Source: Caprimulgus europaeus
Lineage: Eukaryota > Chordata > Aves > Caprimulgiformes > Caprimulgidae
Assembly (NCBI GenBank): GCA_907165065.1
Contig: OU015529.1
Location: 5,071,054-5,135,053 of the forward strand
DNA length: 64,000 nt
Direction: 5' to 3'
Below, in pieces: positions 11,727 to 24,800 of the stretch; position 1 is the stretch's first letter; the number at the start of each line of letters is the position of its first letter. The position numbers were made by a program, and so were the translations under genes. The notes beneath the pieces are model-generated. The model was given only the letters and a program-made list of their open reading frames with translations, was not told where the DNA came from and searched no databases.

Positions 11727-14577
11727 GAATCACAGAATCACAGAATATTAGGGATTGGAAGGGACCTCGAAAGATCATCTAGTCCAATCCCCCTGCTGGA
11801 GCAGGAACACCTAGATGAGTTCGCACAGGAAGGCGTCCAGGCGGGTCTTGAATGTCTCCAGAGAAGGAGACTCCACACCCTCCCTGGGCAGCCTGTCCCA
11901 GTGCTCTGTCACCCTTACTGTAAAGAAGTTCCTTCTCAAGTTTAAGCGGAACCTCCTGTGTTCCAGCTTACACCCATTACCCCTTGTCCTATCATTGGTC
12001 ATCACTGCAAAGAGCCTGGCCCCATCCTCCTGACACTCACCATTCAAATATTTATAAACATTAATCAGGTCCCCCCTCAGCCTCCTCTTCTCCAAGCTAA
12101 AGAGCCCCAGCTCCCTCAGCCTTTCCTCATAAGGGAGATGCTCCACTCCCTTAATCATTTTGGTGGCTCTTCGCTGGACTCTCTCAAGCAGCTCCCTGTC
12201 CTTCTTGAACTGTGGGGCCCAGAACTGGACACAATATTCCAGATGTGGCCTCACCAGGGCAGAGTAAAGGGGAAGAAGAACCTCTCTTGACCTACTAACC
12301 ACAGCCCTTCTAATGCACCCCAGGATGCCACTGGCCTTCCTGGCCACAAGGGCACAGTGCTGGCTCATGGTCATCCTGCTGTCCACCAGGACTCCCAGAT
12401 CCCTTTCCCCTTCACTGCTCTCTAGGAGATCATTTCCCAACCTGTACTGGAACCTGGGGTTGTTCCTGCCCAGGTGCAACACCCTACACTTGCCCTTATT
12501 ATATTTCATCAAGTTTTTCCCTGCCCAGCTCTCCAGCCTGTCCAGGTCTCTCTGGATGGCAGCACAGCCTTCTGGTGTGTCAGCCACTCCTCCCAGCTTG
12601 GTATCATCAGCAAACTTGCTGACAGTGCATTCAATTCCCTCATCCAGGTCATTTATGAATATATTGAATAATACTGGTCCTAATACTGACCCCTGAGGGA
12701 CTCCACTAGACACAGGTCTCCAACTAGACTCCGCCCCATTGACCACTACTCTCTGGCTTCTTCCCACCAGCCAGTTAATAATCCATCTCACTACCTGCTC
12801 ATCTAATCCACACTTCCTCAATTTATCAGCGAGGATGCTGTGGGAGACCGTGTCAAATGCTTTGCTGAAATCAAGATAGACCACATCCACTGCTCTACCA
12901 TCATCCAGCCACCTGGTCGTGTTTTCATAAAAGTCTAGAAGGTTGGTCAAGCACGACTTCCCCTTGGTGAAGCCGTGCTGACTGCCCCTAATGACCCTCT
13001 TATCCTTGATATGCCTAGAGATGGCACCTAGGATGAGTCGTTCCATCACCTTTCCAGGGATGGAGGTGAGGCTGACCGGTCTGTAGTTACCCGGGTCCTC
13101 CTTCTTGCCCTTTTTGAAGATTGGAGTGACATTTGCCTTCCTCCAGTCCTCAGGCACCTCTCCCGTTCCCCACGACTTAGCAAAGATGATGGAGAGCGGT
13201 CTAGCAATGACCTCAGCCAGCTCCCTCAACACTCGTGGATGCATCCCATCTGGACCCATGGACTTATGGATGTCCAGGTTGCTTAATTGGTCCCTGACCC
13301 AATCCTCATCAACTGAGGCAATCTTCTCCATTGTCCTGTCTCCATCTGGGGTCTCCAGGGTACAGAGCTCCTCAAGACAACTTCCGTCAGAGTAGACAGA
13401 GGCAAAGAAGGCATTCAATAGCTCTGCCTTCTCTGTATCCTCTGTCACCAGGGTACCCCCCTCATTTATCAGTGGGCCTACATTGCCTCTGACGTTGGCT
13501 TTATCTGCCATGTATTTGAAGAAGCTCTTCCTGTTGTCCTTGACCCCTCTGGCAAGATCTAATTCTAAGGAGGCCTTGGCTTTCCTAGTTGCCTCCCTAC
13601 ATCCTCTGACAATATCCTTATATTCCTCCCAAGTAGTCAGCCCCTCCTTCCACGATTTGTAAACTCTCCTCTTCCACTTAAGTTTGGCCAGCAGTTCCCT
13701 GCTTAACCAAGCAGGTCTCCTGGCTCCCTTCCCTGACTTCCTACATATTGGAATGCTTTGATCTTGAGCCCAGAAGAAGCTGTCCCTGAACGTTAACCAG
13801 CTGTCTTGGGCCCCTTTACCTTCAAGTAATCTGTCCCATGGAATTTCCCCTAACAATTGCTTGAAGAGGCCAAAGTTGGCCCTCCTGAAGTCCAGGGTAG
13901 CAATCTTACTTGTAATTCTGCTTATGCCACATGAGATTTGGAACTTCACCATCTCATGATCACTGCAGCCCAGGCAGTCCTCAACCTTCACAGCCTCAAC
14001 CAGGCCCTCCTTGTTAGTGAGGATCAGATCCAGCGTCACTCCCCTCCTGGTTGGTTCATCCACCATTTGCATCAGGAAGTTATCATCGATGCACTGGAGG
14101 AACCTCCTGGATTGGGGGTGGCTGGCCGAGTGGTCTCTCCAGCAAATATCAGGGTAGTTAAAATCCCCCACAACAACCAGGGCCTGGGATTGCGAGGCTG
14201 CTGTCAGCTGCCTGTAGAAGGCCTCATCAATTTCTTCACCCTGATCTGGTGGCCTGTAATAGACACCCACGACAGTATCAACCCTGCCAGCCTGCCCCTT
14301 GATTTTTACCCACAGGCTCTCAACTAGCTCCTCATCCGCCCCTGGATAGATCTGAATGCACTGCAGTTGCTCTCTCACATAAAGAGCAACTCCACCACCT
14401 CGCCTCTCTGGCCTGTCTTTCCTGAGAAGGACATAGCCATCCATGACCACATTCCAGTCATGTGAGCTATCCCACCATGTCTCTGTAATTGCTACCAGAT
14501 CATAATCCCCTGACCGAACACGGGTTTCTAACTCCTCCTGCTTGTTCCCCATGCTGCGTGCATTGGTGTACCTGGTT
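11727..14577 (-). mobile_element. CR1 LINE, nearly full-length ORF2, 5' truncated
   Basis: A non-LTR retrotransposon of about 2.85 kb on the minus strand. Its 3' end shows the repeated ATTCTGTG-type CR1 terminus (GAATCACAGAATCACAG on the plus strand at 11727). The 5' break lies just upstream of the endonuclease start, where the minus strand still reads [11 protein letters not shown]1, the 5' UTR and the first few endonuclease residues are absent, as expected from incomplete reverse transcription. Confidence 0.95.
11811..14552 (-). CDS. CR1 ORF2 protein: endonuclease plus reverse transcriptase (N-terminally truncated)
   Basis: An uninterrupted 913-codon frame. The endonuclease (APE type) occupies about residues 1-215, with TETWW at 23-27, GDFN at 129-132 and SDHE at 197-200. 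The reverse transcriptase follows, with NYRPVSLTS near 489-497, DFSKAFDTV at 561-569, [10 protein letters not shown] at 617-626 and the catalytic FADD at 647-650. The C-terminal tail ends with the CR1 motifs seen in every fragment in this window. In the family this protein nicks target DNA and copies CR1 RNA in the nucleus. The lack of stops or frameshifts over 2.7 kb suggests a fairly recent insertion. The native start lies upstream of the truncation, so the methionine used here is internal and the copy is probably not autonomous. Confidence 0.93.
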   Translation of the reverse strand: MGNKQEELETRVRSGDYDLVAITETWWDSSHDWNVVMDGYVLLRKDRPERRGGGVALYVREQLQCIQIYPGADEELVESLWVKIKGQAGRVDTVVGVYYRPPDQGEEIDEAFYRQLTAASQSQALVVVGDFNYPDICWRDHSASHPQSRRFLQCIDDNFLMQMVDEPTRRGVTLDLILTNKEGLVEAVKVEDCLGCSDHEMVKFQISCGISRITSKIATLDFRRANFGLFKQLLGEIPWDRLLEGKGAQDSWLTFRDSFFWAQDQSIPICRKSGKGARRPAWLSRELLAKLKWKRRVYKSWKEGLTTWEEYKDIVRGCREATRKAKASLELDLARGVKDNRKSFFKYMADKANVRGNVGPLINEGGTLVTEDTEKAELLNAFFASVYSDGSCLEELCTLETPDGDRTMEKIASVDEDWVRDQLSNLDIHKSMGPDGMHPRVLRELAEVIARPLSIIFAKSWGTGEVPEDWRKANVTPIFKKGKKEDPGNYRPVSLTSIPGKVMERLILGAISRHIKDKRVIRGSQHGFTKGKSCLTNLLDFYENTTRWLDDGRAVDVVYLDFSKAFDTVSHSILADKLRKCGLDEQVVRWIINWLVGRSQRVVVNGAESSWRPVSSGVPQGSVLGPVLFNIFINDLDEGIECTVSKFADDTKLGGVADTPEGCAAIQRDLDRLESWAGKNLMKYNKGKCRVLHLGRNNPRFQYRLGNDLLESSEGERDLGVLVDSRMTMSQHCALVARKASGILGCIRRAVVSRSREVLLPLYSALVRPHLEYCVQFWAPQFKKDRELLERVQRRATKMIKGVEHLPYEERLRELGLFSLEKRRLRGDLINVYKYLNGECQEDGARLFAVMTNDRTRGNGCKLEHRRFRLNLRRNFFTVRVTEHWDRLPREGVESPSLETFKTRLDAFLCELI

Positions 14578-15053
14578 ATCCATTAACTCCCAAAATAACT
14601 GTTTCTCCCTCTGCCCTTCCCAGAAATAGAATATGAAACCACAGCATCTTGGCCAAATTGGAATTTGCATAGTTCTGCGAAACATTTCCTTCAGTTAGGA
14701 ATGATTTAATTATTCTTCACTTCCTCTTCTAGAAATCATTCCTAGATAATGAGGTTAGCATAGAGCAGATATGTTTCAGTCAAGAAATAGATGTAATTCA
14801 GTGCCAGAAGGCTTTTGCAGTTAAAAAAAAAAAAGATTTTTGGACACTTCTCAATAGAAGCAGCAGTGTAGAGAAGGTTGGCTATTAAATTACAATAGTC
14901 TGAGACATCAGATCATCGGGTGCTTTAACCCAGTGCTGTGTCAGCACCCTGAAGAATTAGAGGACAACCACAGCTCTCTTGCGGCCCAGATTCTTACACA
15001 AGGGTAACAAGGCACTTTAAAAATAATTATTAAATAATGACAAACTATATTAC

Positions 15054-15181
15054 CTCCAGAGAATTGTTTATCTCTGCAGATTGAATCACTGAAGTCAAAG
15101 CACCGTAGAGCTAAAATACTTTGAGTATAAAATGGAAGACCTGTTGCTGCACCTTCCTCTGGACCTTGGAAACTGTGAATC
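15054..15181 (-). other. Exon-like segment, unknown gene
   Basis: 128 bases open on the minus strand between acceptor TCCTGCAG and donor GGAG/GTAATA. The frame fits directly after the segment at 15544-15651 (phase 2 in, phase 1 out) and reads R-I-H-S-F-Q-G-P-E-E, then GLPFYTQSILALRCFDFSD. A good acceptor at 14949-14950 (TTCTTCAG) would add a terminal exon giving only G-C-stop. No family was recognised; this may be chance. Confidence 0.25.
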
Positions 15182-15543
15182 CTGCAGGACACTCAAATAT
15201 ATCTTATGACCAAGAGCTTGCTGAATCTAGTTTTCATTATTCAAGCAATAATGAAAATAACCTGCCATATCAATCAAATGTAGACACTGCTGCAATTAAA
15301 CTGAGAAAATTTTCTTTTTAAAGCTTGATTGGACAGATATTGAGAAGACCTAAGTCATTTGGAATTTTAAGAAGGGAGCAAAACAGTTTGTGTTTGGTAA
15401 AAATCTCACAGTGGAACATAAGGATTTTTTCTCTGAACATGGGGAAAACAAGACTATGGATGTAAACACAGCCTTTATATCATATAACCATCTTCTAGCA
15501 CATAATAGGGAGTCATAAAACATTTTCAAAGTTCAAAAAGTAC

Positions 15544-15651
15544 CTGAGTTGAAAAAAGTACTTTGCCTCAATTCTTAGGGGAACAATTGGAGCAGCATTT
15601 GGTGTGTAAACATCCTCCATCTCAGGAAGAGAACGTCTAACATTTTCTTTC
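15544..15651 (-). other. Exon-like segment, unknown gene
   Basis: 108 bases (36 codons, symmetric phase 2-2) on the minus strand. It is bounded by acceptor TTTGTTTTAG and donor CTCAG/GTACTT. The frame reads KENVRRSLPEMEDVYT, then PNAAPIVPLRIEAKYF. Composition and borders look like real coding sequence, but I recognise no protein family. It lies on the same strand as ACADSB, 6 kb past its stop codon. Confidence 0.35.
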
Positions 15652-17279
15652 CTAAAACAAACAGCATCAGCTTTTGCACTAAAAACACATTTGCTCTGTA
15701 CCAACTGTGTCTTCAACAGCTCCATTAACAAAACAAGTTCTAAGGAGCTTTTTTGGTATTTAACTAAATTTCCAGAAGCTTAACTTTAATTTCTGAATTA
15801 TTCCCTAATTATTTTTAGGTCAGTTTAGCAGAGCTGACACAAAGCTGTTCTCTATGAGATAAAATGGAAAAAAAACCAACCAACCAAACAAAGTAAAACA
15901 TTGTGCTTACAACTCAGTACCATTTCAAATCTGTCTTTTTTGCTTCAGCTGGTCCTTTAGCTGCTGTTGGGTGCATGAGACAGTAACTCCATAAACAAAG
16001 TTATAACAGATAATACTTCTTAGCATAAATAACATTTGCAGCTTTTGGGACTCAACCTTCCACAGTCTCTGCTTTTTGTATCCCTACAGATAAAAAAGAT
16101 ATCCAGAGAAGCTAGTGTCTTTCTGAAATGTAATTATCATGTCTTTGGGCACCATCTAAACAAAGGCAGACAAACTCAGCGACACAGTATCAAATTAAAA
16201 CTAGATGACTGCTCTGGTTATATTGAAAACTTTGCATTTAATTTGCATATTTAAGATGCAAAATAGTGAACAGAAAAATCTTGCAGCATGTCCTAGAAAA
16301 TAATTCAGGCCAAAAATATGCAATAAACTTGCAGTAACCTTAATGGGATGAAAAGGACGATCAGAGAATTATTCCGTTCCTCTGATGGGTGGATTGTGTT
16401 TAAAAAACCTTGGCTGAATGGTTGTAAGAGAAGCCAGGAAACAACCCCCCAACTAGGAAAACACCAGCTCCAGATGTGTGCACCAGAGCTTTTTGTGTCC
16501 AGGGAAGTGGAGACCCACCCAGAGTCCTTCTGCAGGCTCCAAAATGGAAACTTTTCAAAAATGAAACAAGCTCAACTTCCCGGGCGCAGAGAGGCAGGGG
16601 ATACAAGCTCAACATGAACCCATCACACTGCAGCTCTGCTCTTCCCTGCGTTCTCTCTACACTAGGAAAGAATTGTCTCACAGTCAGCAAACACAAAGGC
16701 ATTTCTTGATCTGCCAACTGGCATTTGGCCCTAAACCAAACAAGGAGTAACAGTCCCTCTCATCGTCCCACCCATGAGCGCTTTCTTGCCATGACCCTCC
16801 AGCCATCGTTCCAGGTGAACCAAAGCTCATTTTAAGTCTTGGTAATGTCTGCAAGTCAACTTCTCTCCTCTGTCAAACACACCCAAAGCAGCCCAGCCCT
16901 GCCTTATCTGATCATTTATAAGATACTTTTAAAGCTGCCACAAATTGTGACAATGGTTTGTGCAACTACAACTACAGACTGTAAGACCTGCAGGTCTGGC
17001 TGCTTGGAAAGCAGAATTTACTTTTCAGTCCATATATGCTAATTTCCTGGTTAGGTGACCTAGAAATAACACAATGTGGAAGTTAGGGATTTATTGCTGC
17101 ATTTTACATTTTCCTGTTGCTATTATTACTATTATTATTTAAGAAAGTGGTTACAGCTTCTGATATTCTTACAGCTTTCAGAGATCCCTGCAAAATGCTA
17201 GAGGAACACATTTTTTCTGCACATTCAGAAGTCCTCATTGTGTATATTAAATAATCCCAGTTCTGAAAATGCTGGTTAC

Positions 17280-17396
17280 TTAGCTATTGAGAGCCAGCTT
17301 TCTGTCAGTGGGGAGCGCTTTTTCTTTAGGATCTTCAGTGAAGTCACCTTGAGACTTCTTGAAAGGTACAGCCTTCCAGTATTAGGAACTCTACAG
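17280..17396 (-). other. Exon-like segment, unknown gene
   Basis: 117 bases open on the minus strand, with acceptor TGTATCTTATTAG and donor AA/GTAACC. The frame includes LYLSRSLKVTSLKILKKKR. It is basic and leucine-rich, with no recognised family. Chance is a real alternative. Confidence 0.25.
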
Positions 17397-18294
17397 CTAA
17401 TAAGATACACAGAGGAAAAAAAGTTTCAGAAAGATGTAAATCCAAATGATCTCAAAAGACAGAAGAATATATAAAAAAAATGCTATTGCTGCCTGTTGAG
17501 ACTGCACATATTTTTGATTTATATTTTGAAGTATTTTATCAGAAAAAATGTTATATTGTACATTTTATGTTCTTTTGAACATTAATATACCAGTACAAAT
17601 CAACATTTGAATGCTCTGATCTATGAAACAAGCTATTAGGAAACACAGTGGTTAGTTCTAGTCACCCAAAGTACTAGTTATTGCACATGAACAGAATATT
17701 TTTGGAGGATAATAAATGCTAAGATTTCCAAGCAGCTTAATAATGTCTCTAGTACCAGAAAATGAGAAATTCCCTCAATGCCACTAAGGTGGACTTTGTT
17801 AATTACAGCAACTGATCTTACAACTGGCATATTTAACTGAAATCATTATTGTAATTCCTATCTATTAGCCTGGAACTCTGGATTCACTATGCATTGATGT
17901 TGGACTATCTTTGGTGTGGCCTTGGAAAGAACTCTTTGCTTCCTCTCACCTGTGTGCACAGCAGACCGTGCTACGTAGCTCCAGGCAGCCAAATCCAGAA
18001 GAGCACGACTACTAACCATGCCTCCTCAGCTGGACCCAGACCAAGGAGTTACACTGCAGAGAAGACAACTCCTTGCAAAACATCCTGAAATGACTGTATT
18101 TCAATACAACATAAAGTAACAAATCACATGAAAATTCTTTGGGAATCATACAGTGTATGTTCATCTGCTTGTCAGCTCTCGCTTGATTTGTGCCTCTGCC
18201 AACAGTTGCACAGCGATAAAATAACAGGTAAACTGTTAACCACTTCCAGGTGATTCTCCTAGGAGATGATCTATCACACTGGTACACCAATTAC

Positions 18295-18349
18295 CTTCTA
18301 GGGTTGAGGAAAAACTTTCTTCAGCTTTCCTGTATTCAGTAAGCAAGCT
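18295..18349 (-). other. Exon-like segment, unknown gene
   Basis: 55 bases on the minus strand, with a pyrimidine-rich acceptor (TGTCTGACTTTCCAG) and donor GAAG/GTAATT. The frame reads SLLTEYRKAEESFSSTLE, a coiled-coil-like composition. No family was recognised. Confidence 0.25.
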
Positions 18350-21300
18350 CTGGAAAGTCAGACAGCTGCTTTCGAAGCAGATGGTGTTTCAAATCCAGCT
18401 TAGCTTGGTAGGAAGAACTTGAAATGTGTCTCTCACCAAAAGATTTCCAAATGGAAATGCAATAACATGTTAATTAGAAAATTCTTTACATAGCAAAAGG
18501 CTCCCAGTGAACAATTGCTTTATATTTCACAGAAGTTTTTCTAACACAATCTTTGTACGGGGAAAAGAAAATATGAAAGAAAAAACAACAACATAGAAAA
18601 CATTATATAAAATGTTGTATTTGAGTATTTCCCAAGTAGTGATTAAACCTTTCTGGGGAAACCTGCCTCAGACCTTTATCACAAACCACAATAACACTAA
18701 AGAAGCTTGACAGATGATATAGTCACTCTCTTCCAGTACAAAAATTGCAAGATCTGGGAAAAAAATTTAAATGACAAGATTATTAGAGAACCATCACCTG
18801 ATATACAAGATTAGCATTGCATCAAGTCAAACATCAAATCCAGGCACTTTTTAATACATTCTCCATGTATTAAAGGTCTTCTAATCAGGGAAGCCCAGAT
18901 GCAACATTAGATACCGAAGATGCTGTTTCAGGGCAATAGACTAGATTGACTGGGCTGACTAAGGGCACATACAGGGAAAACTCAGCAACATAAACACATA
19001 TTGTGAACAAAGCAGCTTTGAATCCTGTCATCAGCACAGAAAGCCTCACAGCGTTCACAATGCCAGCTCTGCAGCCAGCCACCATCAACAGTCCTGTGCC
19101 CACGGTGCCAAATGTAGAAATGCAATTTATGCCAACCCATAAATCCTTGTCTCAAACTGAACAGGGTGGGTGGGGAGCAGATGAAGCTCTTAACAGCTCC
19201 CAGACCACAGCAAAATAATTTTATTACTAAACCAACCTTAAAGCAACCCTGGAATCAAGACTTAAGGGGATGAAACAAGTTAACTCTTCCTGGAGTCAGC
19301 AACCAGAAGAGCTAATCCTCTCCACAGGGGTATGTGACCTTTTAAAACAACAAAGAAAGAAACTCGGTGGTTGTAACTCATTTGTGCGCATGTTCCACCC
19401 CAAAACCTTGGAGACAAAAATCAAATACAATACATACAAATCTTTCCAAAAGTTATTGTGTACAAAACACAGCATATAAAACTGAGATACATGAATATTT
19501 ACAGTTGTAACATTAGTTAAAGGCTTGGCTTTGCTTTTCTGAGCACTGCTGAGTAGCCGATGAGGCTGTTCAGGTTGTTTCCTGGACTATGGCATCCAAA
19601 TTGACTATAGGAAACCACATTATCTTGATTTTTTTCCTCATTATTTTTTAAAATGGATACCTGACACAGTCCTACATGAAGAGATAGTCCTGAATATCCA
19701 TCCCTTAACAGTCCTTTGAAGATCTGTGCACTTTCCTCTACAAAGGCTCTGCTTTTAGCACTGTTTCAAGTCAGTTAAGTATTGTCACTTCCTTCCCGGC
19801 CTCATGCAAATCTGCAGAAGCCAAGCTAAAACAGAATCCCAAACTAAACCCACTAAACAGTACAAATCAAAACCTGATCTCTGCTGACACTCATGTCAGC
19901 AAAGCAGGCTAACCTGCAGCAGGTAAGGATGGCCTCGAATTAGCACAACTCAGCACCTTCATCAACGTTAGCTCAAGCACTTTGTAGCATGGTTATGATC
20001 ACTTCAGACTCGCAGATGGACTATGTTGAGCAGAATAACTGTAGTTAACTTCTGGCAATGTCTGTAGTCTTAATTCTAGTCTAACAATCTCCACAGCTGT
20101 TTCAATTCAGCTGAATGAAGTCTGCAAAGAACCTGAAATGCATTTAATAACAGTAGTAATGATGCTAGAAGAAAACTTCAGAAATCACTTAATCTACCCT
20201 CCTACTCTTGTATTTTTGAAAAATCTTAAAGCTGTTGATCAAACTGATATGGGAGGGGGTTTTTTATTGGGATAAGGATAATTACCACATTAATTCTTCA
20301 CCTATCAACAGGCACAGCATGTATCTGGGGGGAGTGATTCACTAAAGTACTTACTTCCCTTTGAAGCTGACAGCAAGCTGGAAAAGTTTTTAACAGTGCT
20401 TTTCCTCCTTGTTTCTTTGCATAAGGCACTGCAATCTGCTTGTTTTACAACATCATACTTGTTAAGTGTCATTTACCCTAGTTTTGCTAGAAAATCCTTT
20501 GGGAGTCTCAGACCATAACATTTTAAGCTCCACTTGAAGTGAATCATCAGTGACTAGCAAGCTTTAAAAATGAGATTCTTCTAAGTCAGCCAAAACCACA
20601 AAACCAATCCTTCCCTCCCAAAAACCACTTGAAACAAATTGTCAATTACAGCAATTATGATTTTTCAGATCTTATGCTTTCTGTCTCTTGATTCTTAGTT
20701 AATTAGTTCTCCAGCACTGAAGAGGTTTCTGCAGTAAATAAAATGTTTAATTTTAAAGTAAACAGAGAGGGATAAAAAAGCAAATACTTCCCAAATCCCC
20801 CCCTCTTTCTCTCACTCTCAAAAGGAGAAAAACTTTTATCTTTTTGTAGAGAACCACAAACTCCCATGATTGAGTTTTCTAAGGTGCAAATTAACAGTCC
20901 CTCCCTAGCTCCCAGGAAGGCTCTAAGGATTAAAGTTTGTAAAATGCACTGAACATGGAAAGGCCACTGTGAGGTAGTATCACAGCATTCCTATTACCTA
21001 GCTTCTCTCTCTGTCTTTTTGTAGAACTACTAGAGCTTTTTTAACCCAATTTTATAAAGATTTCAACTCAACCTTTTATGAAAGAACTATAAATAGCCTC
21101 TTAGATTAAAACCCTTTACAGCTGAGAAGGCTGGAAAGGGAGGTAGATATTATCCACCTTTCAGTACTACAAATTGGGGCTGGAAGGGCTTAATTGCCAA
21201 GATATACTTAAGAACACACTAAGGGCTGCTATAAAAATTACTCCAATTACAGCAGCTCCACAGACATCGCTCCACCTGGGACAGAGGAAACCACCACTTC

Positions 21301-21781
21301 TGTCTCTTTCCACATACCTCTCCTGTACCTCATGCTAATAAAGGGCAGCACGAACAAACCACGGCTTCATGCCATGCAACAGTCCTGCTCCATGTGGAGA
21401 GTCCTTTCTTCCAGGTGGTTTGAGAACCAGGCAAGCCAAGGATCTGGCTTCTTTTGTTATCACTGTGAAATCTCCAAGTGGAGATACGCTGTTTGCATAA
21501 TCTAAGGCAACAAAATAATTTCAGCCAATGTATTAGCTTAGAAGTGTCCCAGGCAGAAAGAGGTATTTTTAACCCATTATTTGGATTTGACCACAGAATT
21601 CATGATTTCACATAAATTATATGCTCACTGTCCTAAAATGGGGAATTAATGGTTTTCCTTCTGATTTTGTCTGTGATGATGTACTCTTATTTACAATTTT
21701 TATAATTACAAATAAAAGTGTAATTCACAATGAGTGTTCAGTGAAATAATTTCTGTTAACAGTCAAGAAGTCCTTATGGTT

Positions 21782-21852
21782 TCAGTACTCTTGTGCTAAG
21801 CTTTTTGCAATGGTGCTCAACTGGATATTTGAAGTTCCTTCATATATTGTAC
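21782..21852 (-). CDS. ACADSB: ACADSB exon 11 (terminal)
   Basis: Acceptor TTTCAG, then [17 protein letters not shown] to a TGA stop. It holds the catalytic base, the glutamate of YEG. The entry codon is split G/GT with exon 10. Confidence 0.96.
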
Positions 21853-24800
21853 CTGAAATCAGATGAAAGTAAATTAGAAGATTATAAAGCCACAGCAAGT
21901 ATATGAAATGAGACCAAAATATCATTCTAACAGTCCAGTTAGAACATTTACAATGATGAAGTGAAGCTTTACTGAGCAAGTTCTAGAAACAGAATTAGTA
22001 TTTACATAAATGTTCATATTTTATTATCTGCAACAATTAAAATACCCTTCTGCTGGTACAACATAATGACAAAACGTTTTCCTGAAAAGCAATTCCTAAA
22101 TAACCAACAAAAATTAACTATTTACAAATGCTATCAGCAATAAAAGTCAAAGAGTAATCTTGTTAAAAATGTCAAACTATTAGGTCTGAGGATTATACTG
22201 GTAAACAAGGAAGTCTGGAAAATAAAACTTGATATAGATTCATGTCTTAAAGCCAAATAAAGCATTTTCAATTTATTTGAACTGTAATTTTCTTAATGGA
22301 ATGGGACACAACGTGTGTGTTTCTATTTTATTAGTATCTAATTATACATTTTAACCAGCCTTACATACACAGATATCTATACCTGAAGTTTTACCTTCTT
22401 ATACCTGAGCCTCTGAGTCAGTGTTGATTACAGTCTCAGGGAAAAAAAACCAAAACCCTTAAAAAAATAGCCAGTTATTCATCTCCAAACTTTACTACTA
22501 CTAATGCTACAACAAATACTTGTTCAGAAACTGTCACTCACCTATCTTGCAGTCACGATAGTACTTTTCTATTGGATAACTTTTTGTGAATCCAACACCA
22601 CCCATCCATTCAATACATTTACTGGTTGTCAGTGTTGCAACCTAAGAAAATAGTTGCAGGGTTACAATTTCAGGATTTGAATGCAGGTGATAGTACATTT
22701 TATCCTTTGTAAAGTAAAAACAGAACTGCAAGTAAAGCAGTGAACACGTAGGAAGAGGAAGGACTGATATTTTTGTATTCATCTTATTTATGCAAGTTAT
22801 TTTAGAATAAAAAATGACATTTTTCTAAATCAGAGGACATCAAGAATTCAGTAACCGTAATAGTTCATATGCCACACAATGAAAGAGACTAGCAACAGTA
22901 TGCAGGACAGCAATGACAAAGAAGCAGAAGCAATTTAGTTTTGAATTATATTAAGACTTGCAGTTGTGACCAGCAGAGTTGAAATGTTCACAAATGAAGT
23001 CTCACTATGCCATTTCTCCAGCCTCAAAAAGAAAATTCTGAGAAAACAAATCTTTCTAGATGAGTGAAAACACTAATTCACTTTCTCTTTTAATGTTGTC
23101 CCTTTTTTTTCAAAACTTTATTTAGGGCCACGAGCAGTTCACTCTTTGGTGGCCGACTTTACATTCCACACACAGCCTGAGAAGGGGAAACAAGATAAAA
23201 GTACACCCAGAGATTTCACAGCAAAATCACAGCATGTCAGGGATTGGAAGGGACCTCGAAAGATCATCCAGTCCAATCCCCCTGCCGGAGCAGGAACACC
23301 CAGATGAGATCACACAGGAAGGCATCCAGGCGGGTCTTGAATGTCTCCAGAGAAGGAGACTCCACACCCTCCCTGGGCAGCCTGTCCCAGTGCTCTGTCA
23401 CCCTCACAGGAAAGAAGTTCTTTCTCAAATTTAAGGGGAACCTCCTGTGCTCCAGCTTACACCCATTGCCCCTTGTCCTATCATTGGTCATCACTGCAAA
23501 GAGCCTGGCCCCAATCCTCCTGACACTCACCCTTCAAATATTTATAAACATTAATGAGGTCCCCCCTCAGCCTCCTCTTCTCCAAGCTAAAGAGGCCCAG
23601 TTCCCTCAGCCGCTCCTCGTAAGGGAGATGCTCCACTCCCTTCATCATTTTGGTGGCTCTGTGCTGGACCCTCTCAAGCAGTTCCCTGTCCATGTGAGTT
23701 AAAAGTTACACAGAAGAAACGTCTGAAGAGCAGTGAAGCAAACCCAGTGAATAAAGAACTGCAGGTTACCTCGGCAGCGTAGTACTTGGCCATGCTCGCC
23801 TCTTTTCTGAACGGCCTCCCTGTCTCCACCAGCCGAGCTGCGTTGTAGGTCAGCAACCTCGCCGCCTCCAGCTGCGTGGCCACCTGCGCTATCTGGTGTT
23901 GCATCCCCTGTGATTAATAAGCATGCCACAAGTCAGACAGAACCAGTGTCTAGTACTCAACTGGAATTTCTAGCAAGAACCATTCTTCTCACCAAGAAAC
24001 ATACCTACATTAAAAAAAAATAAATGCAAGATCTAGATGGGCATTCTGCACATCTCTGCATCTATGAAATCGAAGTCGGAAAAGTTCTAGGCAACCAAAG
24101 TCCTTTTAGGAGCTGAACTCTCACTTTCTCCTTCCCTCTTCTTGGATTCAGGAGTTCTGGGGAAGTTCTTGCCTGGCTGTCTGGACAGGAGGGTTCAACA
24201 TGAACCTATTTCCACCCATAAGTAGAATAATCAAGAAAAAGTTCAGCCAAATCTTAATGTTCCCCTCATCACCACAGAGACACAGGTAGGTCATCAAAGC
24301 TGTATTTTGATTTTGCAGCTATTGAGAACAGTCATACATTAACAAGTCTGGTGCCCTTACGAGCTTAACCAAGAATCACAGAATGGTGGGGATTGGAAGG
24401 GACCTCCAATGATCATCTAGTCCAACCCCCCTGCCAGAGCAGGGTCACCTACAGAAGGTCACACAGGAAGGCGTCCAGCTGGGCTTGAACATCTCCAGAG
24501 ATGGAGACTCCACACCCTCCCTGGGCAACCTGTCCCAGTGTCCTGTCACTCTCACAGTGAAAAAGTTTTTCCTCATGTTTACATGGAACCTCCTGTGCTC
24601 CAGCTTGCACCCACTGCCCCTTGTCCTACCATTGGACACCACTGAGAAGAGCCTGGCTCCATCCTCCTGACATTCACCCTTCACATATATATAAATATTA
24701 ATGAGGTCACCCCTCAGTCTTCTCCAAGCTAAAGAGGCCCAGCTCCCTGAGCCGTTCCTCATCAGGGAGATGCTCCACTCCCTTAATCATCTTTGTGGCT

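Larger units (their letters stand above)
14590..21781. other. Region beyond the ACADSB 3' end; exon-like segments but no identified gene
   Basis: AT-rich DNA between the CR1 copy and the last ACADSB exon. The part next to ACADSB (about 19.2-21.8 kb) may be its 3' UTR: on the minus strand AATAAA occurs at 20262-20267. Several minus-strand segments between 14.9 and 18.4 kb have good splice borders and open frames and are listed separately. GC-rich pockets lie at about 16.4-16.8 and 19.0-19.2 kb. Confidence 0.4.

Noticed and set aside
13105-14327. Plus-strand frames inside the CR1 copy
   Set aside because: Shadows of the intact CR1 minus-strand frame.
16400-16717. A 105-codon minus-strand frame in a GC-rich pocket
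   Set aside because: Not recognised. Candidate acceptor and donor sites are weak and their phases do not settle a join.
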